Positions 11,490 to 21,869 of a stretch of 64,000 bases of DNA are shown here, piece by piece. The number at the start of each line of letters is the position of its first letter. Position 1 is the stretch's first letter. The DNA is from Hygrophila difformis. Lineage: Eukaryota; Streptophyta; Magnoliopsida; Lamiales; Acanthaceae. Location: NCBI GenBank assembly GCA_030278955.1, contig JAOANR010000002.1, forward strand, positions 19,888,057 through 19,952,056, given 5' to 3'. A program made the position numbers and the translations under genes. The notes below the pieces were generated by a model. It was given only the letters and a program-made list of their open reading frames with translations, was not told the origin of the DNA and ran no database searches.

Positions 11490-11830
11490 AAAAAGCCAAA
11501 TAGTTCTATAATTTTGCTTGATTTCCCGAACCATTCCACAAGAAATCTATTAACCCAATTCATCTAGTAACTATGCTAATTCTGTCCAATCCATCTCACC
11601 CAACCCTTAATAACAATTAATGCTGACGTGACAGTGGATGGTGGTGGCACATCAATGTCATTAGATGCACTAATCCACTGCCACGTCGGTATTAATTGTT
11701 ATTATGGGGTAAATGGGATAGATTGAGCAAGATTAATATAGTTACTCAATGAATTGGGTTAATAGGTTTTCTATTGAATGATTTGAGAAATCAAAGATAA
11801 TTATACGACTATTTGGGGTTTTTTTTTCCA
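11490..11830. mobile_element. Foldback MITE in the PYL upstream region
   Basis: The two halves are near-complete inverted repeats. The left arm reads GCCAAATAGTTCTATAATTTTGC, then GATTTCCCGAACCATT and CTATTAACCCAATTCAT; the right arm (to about 11825) is its reverse complement with scattered mismatches. Complementarity continues inwards (AATAACAATTAATG against its complement) to a small centre near 11655. Flanking TATATATACAT tracts blur the ends, so no target duplication is assigned. It directly abuts the CACTA end at 11844. Confidence 0.75.
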
Positions 11831-11843
11831 TATATATACATAC

Positions 11844-12470
11844 CACTACAAGAAAAAAGGAAATACCGACCGAAAAAGCCGGTCGGGAACCCCATATGAT
11901 GGGTCGTTTTCTCGCCTACCGACCGGCTTACCGACCAGAGAAGACGGTCGGTAATATCTTGGTCCGAAATTTAAAGCCGACCAGAAGGCTTGTGGTCGGC
12001 GAATTTGCCGACCCACATACCGACCGAGTTGTGGTCGGTATGTTTCCCGACCGATTTGCCGACCAAATTGGCGGTCGGCAACCCGGCCTCCGATGGGCCT
12101 CGGGACCCCCGGATTCCCTACCATTTTTTGGTCGCTGGGTCGGTCGGTACACTCGCCGACCGAGTCACCGACCGACCTTTCAGTCGGTAAATCCTGCACC
12201 TGCTAGAGCAGAACGGCTGTTGCCACAGTCCAACCTGCTACCAAAGATAATGTGCAACACATCAATACCAAACATCCAAAACCAAGCAACACAACAATAC
12301 CAAACATCCAATATTCACATATTCTGTACTTCAAACTTAACTCATTCAAATATTGTGTTGAAACATCTCAGAATACGACAAACATTCGACTTAAAGTAAT
12401 AACCACTACAATTCTAGTCCAACATGTCATAAGATAATGTGCAAACAGTCGAACAATTCACAAATGTAAT
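11844..12470 (-). mobile_element. CACTA element, 3' terminal part (split by E1)
   Basis: The left boundary CACTACAAGAAAAAAGG at 11844 is a CACTA terminal repeat, followed by a dense ACCGACCG/CGGTCGG subterminal array to about 12190, then ordinary sequence up to the E1 insertion. The continuation lies beyond E1 at 20327, where a transposon ORF ends on the minus strand. This is therefore the 3' end of a minus-oriented element. Open frames across the subterminal array are products of the repeats. Confidence 0.82.
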
Positions 12471-12822
12471 TGTAATACCCGAAATTTTTATAAAAAGAAA
12501 TGTAACTAAAATCGAGAAGGAAAGGAATTTTAATTCCAAGAACCGTGAAGTCGGAAATGATTTAAAGAAATAAATCGTTGCACGGGAATCGAAAGACGAC
12601 GAGTTCAAGCCGACAGATTCAAACTCGACGGATTCAAGATTTCGAATATGAAATTCATTTGAGTCGAAATAAATTTAAGAAAGGAATCGTAACCCGACAA
12701 CGATCCGAAAAGTCGAGCCCGAAAACGTAGAAGGACAGAAGTTCGAAATAGAGGAGAAAAGGCCCGACGGGATCGCACGGCCCAGTCCGGACGAACGACC
12801 CAGACCAGGCCGCGTGCCCTCC

Positions 12823-12848
12823 GCGCGGTGTTTGGCTAAACACCGCGC
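12823..12848. repeat. Perfect 11-bp-arm hairpin in the E1 LTR
   Basis: GCGCGGTGTTT, loop GGCT, AAACACCGCGC. The 3' LTR copy has one mismatch in the left arm (GTGCGG). It sits upstream of the probable transcription start, in a GC-rich block also found, less perfectly, in the E2, E3 and E5 LTRs. Confidence 0.8.
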
Positions 12849-13310
12849 CACCACCGCGCCAGCCACACAACAGCTGCCCTTGCGCGATCTCAGCGATCTT
12901 ATTGCCAAAATTTCGACCCCCGACTAAAGAAAGTCGATCTCAGTCCGGGGGAAAGCTTTTAGGTCGAATTGACCAGCCTCCCACTTCATTTTTCTCAGTC
13001 ATTCAAACCTTTCTTCATCCTAAAACTCCCCCAAAAGCAAAGCCACGAAGATCCGACCTTCCGACGACTTTCCGGCGAGGATTCCGGCCAAGAGAACGAT
13101 CAAGACGAAGCCCCCTGCCTTCTAGGACATTGGTAAGGTGCAGTGCAGCTTTCATATTTGTCTATAATATAAAATTTTTGAATCTAACATCGAACCTTTC
13201 TTACGAGTTCACTTCGGGGACATTGAAGAAGGAGATCGGTGGAAGATACCCGTTCGTCGCGACCCTAGACAACCCGGAAGAGCCCTGTGGCGATCCTAAA
13301 CTCTAACACT

Positions 13311-15145
13311 GTAAGTTCTTCCTTGCGTATCAATTTTGGGTGACTAAAATCGAACGAATCAATGGATCTAAAACAAAGACGTAAAAATCGGACTTAGAAA
13401 CCCCAATCCGCGCATTTTCTGAAATCTAGTAAAAACTCCTACTTCGAAAATCCGAAACGAAAAACTCCGAACTTAAGAATTATTCCTAACGTCGTGATCT
13501 AAGTTGTGTCAAAATTTTAAGCATTTTCATCAAGTTTTGATACTCGAAATTTCGCCGAGAAGATTTTGCGTTTTTAAATATTTTCAAAAACCTGACAGCA
13601 TTCATGTCCGAACTTGATGAGCGTTTTTCGAATTGATCCAGTCAGTTTTGAACCTCATGATACAAACGAAATTTGTAAGAAATTGTGTCTAGTTTATCCC
13701 TGAAAAATTTCATAATTTTTGAACTACGTTTGATATGCCAAAAATTCGTCGAAATTTGAATCGTCAAATCTGAAATACTGACAGCTTTCCTATTCGAACA
13801 TGATCCGAATATTCATCACTGATCCGATAGGAATTAAACTTTGAGTTATAAATAAAAGTTGTAGATAATTGCCTCAAGGATATGTGGTTAAAATTTCATG
13901 AGTTTTCGTTAACGTTTGTACCTTCGAAAGACGATCTGAACAGCCTGCGCTTCCAGTAAGAAATCCGACAGATTTTCTATCCGAATTTAATGCACGAATC
14001 GGATTTAATCCGGAATGTTTTCGGACATATTACCTCTAATAAAACTTGCTCATTTTTGTGTCATGTACGCGCCTGTAAAATTTCATAATTTTTAGAGATC
14101 GTTTACTTGGTCAAAAACATGGTTTAAAAACAGTGCGCTGTTACCGGGAAGTTGACAGATTTTGAATTTTGAAAAGATTGCGAAATTCGACTTGTTTCCT
14201 TACCTAATTTCAATAAACTTAAAACATGAAAGTTGTTCGTATGGGTGTCATTGAGCTACTGTGTAAATTTCAGAATTTTTGGTTTAAAGATAAATTTTTA
14301 AATTAAAAAGGCGTAACCTGTGACGAATTGGATTTTTCGAACTTGAGAAAACTCGAACTATGAATCGCGATATCGAATATCTTATAAACGATGAAACATA
14401 AACTTTCGAAAAAATCCCGTTCACTAGGTTGGGCCGATCTTCATACAACTATCTTTGAGACTGTCTCGTTAGTGGTCTCCCTACTATCTGAGATTGCCTC
14501 GTTAGTGATCTTCTTATTATGCCAAAACGGTAGTTGTGCACATGGCCTGCCAAAGCGGCAGTGAGAAATACACGGCCTGCCCGAGTGGCCGTGAAACCAT
14601 TTGAAAAGCCTGTCAAACGACAGTTGATATACACGCCTGTCAAATTGACAATAGATATACACGGCTTGCCAAAATGGCAATCGATATACACGGCTTGCCG
14701 GAATGGCAATCGAGATACATGGCTAGCCAAAACGGCAGTCAATACTGATATGGCTGCGGCCGCCGGTTCACCGGCTAACTGATTATGACTATTGAGATTG
14801 CCTCGTCAGTGATCTCTCTTGTGTGGTGTCCTCTTCTTAGTTATCGGGATAAAACATTAAAAGACTTGTGGACGTATTTAATTAAGTTGCATTTACTTAT
14901 CACGCTTTTAAATTTCACTTTTTAATTATGTCATTAAATTATGTATTCTAGCCTCGTATAAATAATTATGTTTTTCCGCTGCGAGTTAAATTATGAATTT
15001 TTAATATTTCAATTAAGCCTGAGTAAAAGTATAATTTTTATATTAATTAAATAATTTTAAAACCCTTTATTGTTACGTTAGGGATTAACTTACTCAGTAT
15101 TTTATATACTGATAAAACCTGTTGTTTATTTTTTTTCTACTACAG
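13311..15145 (+). other. Candidate leader intron inside the E1 5' LTR
   Basis: Starts at a consensus donor CACT|GTAAGTTC and ends at a long pyrimidine tract with TACAG. The same pair is at 18248 and 20005 in the 3' LTR and at matching places in E2, E3 and E5. It would remove the AT-rich part of the LTR and the palindromic array from the gag message. Inferred from signals only. Confidence 0.42.
14520..14738 (+). repeat. Tandem array of about eight short palindromes in the E1 5' LTR
   Basis: Units of roughly 25-35 bp, each with a small palindrome joined by ATACACGG-like spacers: CTGCCAAAGCGGCAG, CTGTCAAACGACAG, TTGCCAAAATGGCAA, TTGCCGGAATGGCAA and others. Arms change together (GCC/GGC against GTC/GAC), so pairing is preserved while sequence varies. 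Confidence 0.85.
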
Positions 15146-15468
15146 TGTCCGGAGCATGATCATGCATCGAGGGATCACTTTGGACATTTAGTTATTTACT
15201 TTACATGACTTGCATACTGGCTTGTTAACCCGAGTTTTGGCCATGTCGGCCCTATCTTTAAATTTCCGCTGCAAATTTATTATTATTATTATTACATGTG
15301 TGGATGATGTTATATTATTATTTTAAGCAACTCCGGACTTGTTTTTAAAACATTTTCCAATACTCATAGCCTTGCATCTCTTTAGCAAGCTCGGAGAAAC
15401 CGTGTCTTGCTAAGGAGGTGTGGCGGTGGCATCCCGGCCTGGGTTATCAAATCCGGGGTGTTACAAAG

Positions 15469-15480
15469 TGGTATCAGAGC
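15469..15480 (+). other. E1 primer-binding site (initiator Met tRNA)
   Basis: TGGTATCAGAGC, three bases after the 5' LTR, is the standard complement of the initiator-tRNA(Met) 3' end used by many plant retrotransposons. Confidence 0.92.
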
Positions 15481-15791
15481 CCGGAATATTTTTAAAGCTA
15501 TTATTTTAAACTGTGGATATTTTAAGGCTATTATTTTTAAAGCCTAAATTTTTAGAAGCCCAACATGTTATTTAATTATTTTTAACCCAAAATTTTTAGC
15601 CCAATACTTATACTTTTATTATAGCCCAAAAATTTATTATTGGCCCAATATAGAGACCCAAGATTTTTAACTATTATTTTTAAGTTCTTAAAACATTATT
15701 TCCATGGAATAAGTTTTATTTTAAAACCCATGGAAAATATGTATACAAATTATTTTGACAAGTCTAAATCATATTGCATGAAAATTATTTC

Positions 15792-15810
15792 GGGGGGGGG
15801 GGGGGGGGGG
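15792..15810 (+). repeat. 19-base G homopolymer in the E1 leader
   Basis: A run of 19 G between the primer-binding site and gag. The equivalent place in E2 has a shorter G run (about 29155) and E5 a C run on the plus strand (about 61490), so this is expansion of an existing G tract. Confidence 0.9.
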
Positions 15811-16075
15811 ATTCACATGCATACATACATATTTGCGTTAACCTTTTATGTGAACTATATGTGTTAAATAACATTCCTAGTTCTAGGTTTCGGCTTGACA
15901 ACTACTTAGAGGCGCTAACTTGAGAGTAAACTTGCTTTAGTCTTAGATGTTGAACAAGAATGCTTAGCGTGCCCACGTCTATCATTCTCCCCTTACCATT
16001 CATATATTTTAGATCTTCTTAACTTTAACGTGCCTTAGATTAGAAGCTCATCTTCGCGTGCTTTTAAAACAGAGA

Positions 16076-17103
16076 ATGGCACCTAGGGGAAGACCAAGAA
16101 ATGTAATCCCAAACAACATTGACTCTGACCTCCCCAACATGCCAAACAACAATGAGATTCCTCAGAATATGGATGAGCGTCTAAGGACGGTTGAGGAAGT
16201 TCTCGTAGTATTAGGAAATGCTGAAGTGCATCGTGCACAAGCGGGTGTACCACCACCGGTAGCCCGAGTCAACTACTTAGCCTTGGTAAACCCTTACCAA
16301 CCACCCCACTACGCTGGCGAAGAGGACCCGTCTCAGCTAGAGGAATGGATACGGACGTTCGATAAGCTGTTGAACGCCGTAAAGTGTCCCGACGGGGAAA
16401 AGATTCACGTTGCTTAATACTACTTAGGAGGCGAGGCGGATGATTGGTGGCAAGCCACCCAAGGGAAACGTGTGGAGTACGAAGAGCCCTACACATGGTC
16501 AGAATTCACGAATCTGCTTAGGGATCATTTTTATCCTATGAGCACGAAGGCTGCTATGTACGAGGTATTTCTGCCACTGAGGCAAGGAGGAAAGACGGTC
16601 CAAGAATACTATAATCGTTTCAAGGAGTTGGTGCGGTTCGCGCCGAGACTGGTGCCAACTGATGTAGAGAATGCACAGAAGTTCGAGATGGGACTGAACC
16701 TATCTATTAGAGAGGTGATCACGGGTGAGCACTACCCTAACCTATAAGCTGTATATGATCGTGCGGTAGCGGTTGCACGAGTTCAAGGACTGGAACGGAA
16801 ACTGGTAGGTGGGACTAACCAAGGATCACAAGGAGGATACAAGAGGAATAAGGACCATGTCCGTAGAAACTCGAACAACCACATCAAAGCGACAATGGAC
16901 GAAACAAGGGGATAGTCTTCAACCATGGTGACTATGCGCCCCCATGTCCAAAGTGTGGTAAACCACATCATGCGAGAGGATGCCCTCAGCCTGGAGCATG
17001 CCTTCGGTGCGGTCGACCTGGTCATCGGCTGCGTGACTGCCGGACGCGAATAGAAAACATAAACAGGAGAGAGGACGTGACCACTCGGCCCAAGCAACCG
17101 TAA
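16076..17103 (+). pseudogene. gag: E1 gag (capsid/nucleocapsid), broken
   Basis: Starts MAPRGRPRNVIPN at 16076. The Ty3/gypsy gag core is recognisable: NYLALVNPYQPPHYAGEEDP, LEEWIRTFDKLL, YYLGGEADDWW, the FTNLLRDHFYP region, and VQEYYNRFKELVRFAPRLVP. After a basic stretch come two zinc-knuckle-like motifs: CPKCGKPHHARGC and CLRCGRPGHRLRDC. In-frame stops lie at 16415 (TAA) and 16745 (TAA). A further stop and frame change near 16910 put the zinc knuckles in another frame. Gag would form the particle that packages element RNA. This copy cannot make a full protein, so the element moved before these lesions arose or used Gag from relatives. The close relative in E5 has the same domain order. Confidence 0.85.
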
Positions 17104-17193
17104 GAAGTTTTCAAGCGTCGATAACTGCATTTATTTTTGAGATCGACTCGACGAATTGTATCCAATTAAAAATAAACAAATTTAAATTGTTTC

Positions 17194-17235
17194 GAACTAC
17201 GTAATGGCTTGATCCCTTCACGGGGTACGTAGGCA
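17194..17235 (+). repeat. Conserved CTACGT...TACGTAG stem upstream of the 3' LTR (E1)
   Basis: GAACTACGTAATGG, CTTGATCCCTTCACGG and GGTACGTAGGCA form a conserved module 170-210 bp before the 3' LTR. Versions are at 34859-34900 (E2), 41659-41698 (E3) and 59895-59935 (E5). The outer hexamers are complementary. Confidence 0.75.
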
Positions 17236-17392
17236 ACTTGGGAATCTTAATTCCGAGTTCAGTCATACTATAAGAAATCAAACTATAAGAAATAAAAATG
17301 ACATGATAGGATGCAAGAAATATAAACCGAAATGACCTTAGTTCCTTGATCACGAAGAGCTAGCACCCAACTTCGAGGACGAAGTTGATTTC

Positions 17393-17406
17393 TAAGGGGG
17401 GTAGAC
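17393..17406 (+). other. E1 polypurine tract
   Basis: TAAGGGGGGTAGAC directly before the 3' LTR, the expected plus-strand primer; E2, E3 and E5 have close equivalents. Confidence 0.8.
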
Positions 17407-20321
17407 TGTAATACCCGAGATTTTTATAAAAATAAATGGAATTAAAATCGAGAAGGAAAGGAATTTTAATTCCAAGAACCGTGAAGTCGGAAATGATTTA
17501 AAGAAATAAATTGTTGCACGGGAATAAAAAGACGACGAGTTCAAGCCGACAGATTCAAACTCGATGGATTCAAGATTTCGAATATGAAATTCATTTGAGT
17601 CAAAATAAATTTAAGAAAGGAATCGTAACCCGAGAACGACCCGAAAAGCCGAGCCCGAAAACGTAGAAGGACAGAAGTCCGAAAGTGAGGAGAAAAGGCC
17701 CGACGGGATCGCACGGCCCAGTCCGGACGAACGACCCAGACCAGGCCGCGCGCCCTCCGTGCGGTGTTTGGCTAAACACCGCGCCACCACCGCGCCAGCC
17801 ACACAGCAGCTGTCCTTGCGCGATCTCAGCGATCTTATTGCCAAAAATTTCGACCCCCGACTAAAGAAAGTCGATCTCAGTCCGGGGGAAAGCTTTTAGG
17901 TCGAATTGACCAGCCTCCCACTTCATTTTTCTCAGTCATTCAAACCATTCTTCATCCTAAAACTCCCCCAAAAGCAAAGCCACGAAGATCCGACCTTCCG
18001 ACGACTTTCCGGCGAGGATTCCGGCCAAGAGAACGATCAAGACGAAGCCCCCTGCCTTCTAGGACATTGGTAAGGTGCAGTGCAACTTTCATATTCGTCT
18101 ATAATATAAAATTTTTGAATCTAACATCGAAATTTTCTTACGAGTTCACTTCGGGGACATTGAAGAAGGAGATCGGTGGAAGATACCCGTTCGTCGCGAC
18201 CCTAGACAACCCGAGAGAGCCCTGTGGCGATCCTAAACTCTAACACTGTAAGTTCTTCCTTGCGTATCAATTTTGGGTGACTAAAATCGAACGAATCAAT
18301 GGATTTAAAACAAAGACGTAAAAATCGGACTTAGAAACCCCAATCCGCGCATTTTCTGAAATCTAGTAAAAACTCCTACTTCGAGAATCCGAAACGAAAA
18401 ACTCCTAACTTAAGAATTATTCCTAACCTCGTGATCTAAGTTGTCTCAAAATTTCAAGCATTTTCATCAAGTTTTGATACTCGAAATTTCGCCGAGAAGA
18501 TTCTGCATTTTTAAATATTTTCAAAAACCTGACAGCATTCATGTCCGAACCTGATGAGCGTTTTTCGAATTGATCCAGTCAGTTTTGAACCTCATGATAC
18601 AAACGAAATTTGTAAGAAATTGTGTCTAGTTTATCCCCGAAAAATTTCATAATTTTTGAACTACGTTTGATATGCCAAAAATTCATCAAAAGTTGAATCG
18701 TCAAATCTGAAATACTGACAGCTTTCCTATTCGAACATGATCCGAATATTCATCACTGATCCGATAGGAATTAAACTTTGAGTTCTAAATAAAAGTTGTA
18801 GATAATTGCCTCAAGGATGTGTGGTTAAAATTTCATGAGTTTTTATTAACGTTTGAACCTTCGAAAGACGATCTGAACAGCCTGCGCTTCCAGTAAGAAA
18901 TCCGACAGATTTTCTATCTGAACTTAATGCACGAATCTGATTTAATCCGGAATGTTTTCGGACATATTAACTCTAATAAAACTTGCTCATTTTTATGTCG
19001 TGTACGCGCCTGTAAAATTTCATAATTTTTAGAGATCGTTTACTTGGTGAAAAACGTGGTTTAAAAACAGTGCGCTGTTACCGGGAAGTTGACAGATTTT
19101 GAATTTTTAAAAGACTGCGAAATTCGACTTGTTCCCTTGCCTAATTTCAGGAAACTTAAAACATGAAAGTTGTTCGTATGGGTGTCATTGAGCTACTGTG
19201 TAAATTTCAGAATTTTTGGTTAAAAGATGAATTTTTAAATTAAAAAGGCGTAACCTGTGACGAATTGGATTTTTCGGACTCGAGAAAACTCGAACTATGA
19301 ATCGCGATATCGAATATCTTGTAAATGATGAAACATAAACTTTCGAAAAAATCCCGTTCACTAGGTTGGGCCGATCTTCATACAACTATCTTTGAGACTG
19401 CCTCGTTAGTGGTCTCCCTACTATCTGAGATTGCCTCGTTAGTGATCTCCTTATTATGCCAAAACGGCAGTTGTGCACATGGCCTGCCAAAGCGGCAGTG
19501 AGAAATACACGGCCTACCCGAGTGGCAGTGAAACCACTTGAAAAGCCTGTCAAACGACAGTTGATATACACGCCTGTCAAATTGACAGTAGATATACACG
19601 GCTTGCCAAAATGGCAATCGATATACACGGCTTGCCGGAATGGCAATCGAGATACATGGTTAGCCAAAACGGCAGTCAATACTGATATGGCTGCGGCCGC
19701 CGGTTCACCGGCTAACTGATTATGACTATTGAGATTGCGTCGTCAGTGATCTGCCTTGTGTGGTGTCCTTTTCTTAGTTATCGGGATAAAACATTAAAAG
19801 AATTGTGGACGTATTTAATTAAGTTGCATTTACTTATCACACTTTTAAATTATGAATTTTTAATATTTCAATTAAGCCTGAGTAAAAGTATAATTTTTAC
19901 ATTAATTAAATAATTTTAAAACCCCTTTATTGTTACGTTAGGGGTTAACTTACTCAGTATTTTATATACTGATAAAACCTGTTGTTTATTTTTTTTCTAT
20001 TACAGTGTACGGAGCATGATCATGCATCGAGGGATCACTTTGGACATTTAGTTATTTACTTTACATGACTTGCATACGGGCTTGTTAACCCGAGTTTTGG
20101 CCATGTCGGCCCCATCTTTAAATTTCCGCTGCAAATTTATTATTATTATTACATGTGTGGATGATGTTATATTATTATTTTAAGCAACTCCGGACTTGTT
20201 TTTAAAACATTTCCAATACCCATAGCCTTGCATCTCTTTAGCAAGCTCGGAGAAACCGTGTCTTGCTAAGGAGGTGTGGCGGTGGCATCCCGGCCTGGGT
20301 TATCAAATCCGGGGTGTTACA
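17407..20321 (+). repeat. E1 3' LTR
   Basis: 2915 bp, co-linear with 12471-15465 and nearly identical apart from scattered substitutions and one deletion of about 76 bp near 19850 between short TTAAATT repeats. Its palindrome array is at 19457-19675 and its splice-like signals at 18248 and 20005. Confidence 0.92.
19457..19675 (+). repeat. Palindrome array in the E1 3' LTR
   Basis: Second copy of the 14520-14738 array. Several units differ from the 5' copy: unit 1 reads TGCCAAAACGGCA where the 5' copy has a broken arm, and unit 5 has GTCAAATTGAC paired through its outer C/G. Confidence 0.85.
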
Positions 20322-20750
20322 GTAATCAGGACAATAACTAAAACAGTCAATGCACACCAAGGTCACCTCCTCCCGAGCAGCCACCAAGATCATCATCCAC
20401 GTCCCCGTGGGGTGGGGATCGAGGGCCCCGACGTCCCAACAATCTCTCCATCTGCTCCGCCATGGTCACCTGTGACTGGGAGAGACGCTCGATAGTTGCC
20501 GTGTATGCATCAAACTGGGCCTGCATCACAAACTGAGAAGTAGGCGGTGGAGGGGTGGAATCCACAGCATCCCCAGGCCGGATCGACCTCGCTACGGAGC
20601 CTATGCCATAAATTGCCTTGCGTTTGTCCGGACCACCAGCTACATCTAGGAAGACGTGATCAGGATCCAAGCTACTACCAATCTCTGGATCCTGGCTTAA
20701 GGTCTCAACAACGGCATTAAACTCGGCATGTTTTGTAAGTTTAAAAAAGG
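20322..20750 (-). mobile_element. CACTA element, continuation beyond E1
   Basis: Begins with the second copy of the GTAAT duplication. It contains the end of a transposon ORF on the minus strand whose 3' flank continues at 12470-11844. Element sequence is lost around 20750, where AT-rich non-element DNA starts without a terminal repeat, so the 5' part was deleted. Confidence 0.7.
20347..20750 (-). pseudogene. CACTA-associated transposon ORF, C-terminal fragment
   Basis: Open on the minus strand from about 20750 to a stop at 20347. It encodes HAEFNAVVETLSQDPEIG, then DPDHVFLDVAGGPDKRKAIY with GIGSVARS, followed by a coiled-coil-like Gln/Glu-rich tail (ERLSQSQVTMAEQMERLLGR) and a Gly/Asp-rich end. 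VFLDV..G...IYG.GS is characteristic of the C-terminal part of the second plant CACTA/Ptta transposon protein. The stop appears natural because the 3' subterminal region of the element follows. The N-terminal part has been lost. Confidence 0.7.
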
Positions 20751-21361
20751 GTCAAAAAATTTTACAGAGATTGATCCAGTTAGTTCTACACTGTGGCGAT
20801 TCCAGGATCTTAAATTAGGTGTGCAAATTCAAAAAAAATAAAAAAATTACTGAACATAAAAATATCAATTGCAATATTCTTCAACGCACTAATATTTTTT
20901 TAATGGATTTTGCAATGTTCATCGCAGAAATGACTCTTTCAACATTTGCAGGTAAAGTTAAAGACAATTTGATCTACAGTTACACAAAATGGTAGGTCTT
21001 TGTCCTTATATTTAAAACCCTAAAATCAATATTACATAACAATTTACAACCCTAAAATACACATTTGACTTTCAGTTATACACAGAATTATAGCTTATGT
21101 CTTCCCTATGCAATTCTTCTTTCACTCAAGTAGCAAATTATTTGGACAAACCACATTCAAGATTATCAATTTATCAGTACCACTTGTTTGGCAATCAAAT
21201 TCCAAAGTATAATACAAAAATTACAAAGAGGGAATAGTAAAGAAGGGAATTTGAAAGGAATATAAACCCTTTTTTTTTTCTTTTCCACTGGATTTACCTA
21301 TATTTTAAAAAATAGACTTGACATAGGGGTTAAGTCTCCCTACTTTCAACTTTATATATAA

Positions 21362-21869
21362 TATTCCATCTGTTTCATCAGTATTGTTCCAAAATTTTTA
21401 GACACGCAATCCAATGCATTTGTTTAACAATTAAAATCTTAAAATGTGTATAATTAAAATTTCAATAAAATATATTCCGTTCTTTTATAAGTGACACATT
21501 GGAGGTTTTGTCACTGTTCATTGAGTAACTTTGATTCGAGTTTTTAATACAAATATATAAGAGAAAATATAGTCAAGTGGAATCTTGTTAGATTTGTCTA
21601 ATCGCATAGATTAAGAATATCAAATTTTCATAATTTTTACTTGTATGCAATTTGAGTTATTGAGAATTAAAAACGTGTATTGGATTGCGTGAATTGTGAG
21701 TCCGTGGCATTTAAAAAAGAACGGGGATAGTATATTCTAAGACTATGTGAAAAAATGAATCCAACACTTGACTATATTTTTTCTTATAGTAACAAAAATT
21801 AAATCAAACTTATATAATGAATAGTGTCAAAAATCAAAATAGAACATTACTAACGGGATGGAGGGAGTA
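21362..21869. mobile_element. Stowaway-like MITE (outer), with a second MITE nested inside
   Basis: The right end GAACATTACTAACGGGATGGAGGGAGTA is, reversed, the widespread CTCCCTCCATCCCG terminal repeat. The left end TCCATCTGTTTCATCAGTATTGTTC is its diverged partner. The span is enlarged by the inner element at 21473-21732. Confidence 0.65.
21473..21732. mobile_element. MITE (inner, nested)
   Basis: The left end CCGTTCTTTTATAAGTGACAC pairs with the right end GTGGCATTTAAAAAAGAACGG, flanked by TATA sequence. It interrupts the outer MITE, giving an insertion order. Confidence 0.65.

Larger units (their letters stand above)
12471..15465 (+). repeat. E1 5' LTR
   Basis: 2995 bp, TG...CA ends. Contains a GC-rich perfect hairpin (12823-12848), donor- and acceptor-like splice signals (13311, 15145), an array of palindromic repeats (14520-14738) and GGCTGCGGCCGCCGG at 14752. 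It carries about 76 bp (near 14912-14988) that is absent from the 3' copy. Confidence 0.92.
12471..20321 (+). mobile_element. E1: gag-only Tekay-like LTR retrotransposon (TR-GAG type)
   Basis: A complete 7.85-kb insertion flanked by the 5-bp duplication GTAAT (12466-12470 and 20322-20326). Two long LTRs begin TGTAATACCCGAGA (3' copy) and end GGGGTGTTACA. A methionine-tRNA primer-binding site follows the 5' LTR and a purine tract precedes the 3' LTR. The 1.94-kb interior holds only a damaged gag gene; protease, RT, RNase H and integrase are all missing. This matches the published class of terminal-repeat elements with a GAG domain. The near-identical LTRs suggest a young insertion, moved with enzymes supplied in trans. 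Confidence 0.9.

Noticed and set aside
11846..12399. ORFs of 74-167 residues across the CACTA subterminal region
   Set aside because: They translate ACCGACCG repeats (RPTDRP-type peptides) and occur on both strands; non-coding.
14441..14782. Short ORFs across the palindrome array on both strands (also at 19378-19719)
   Set aside because: They arise from the repeat period and are mirrored on both strands; no known protein.
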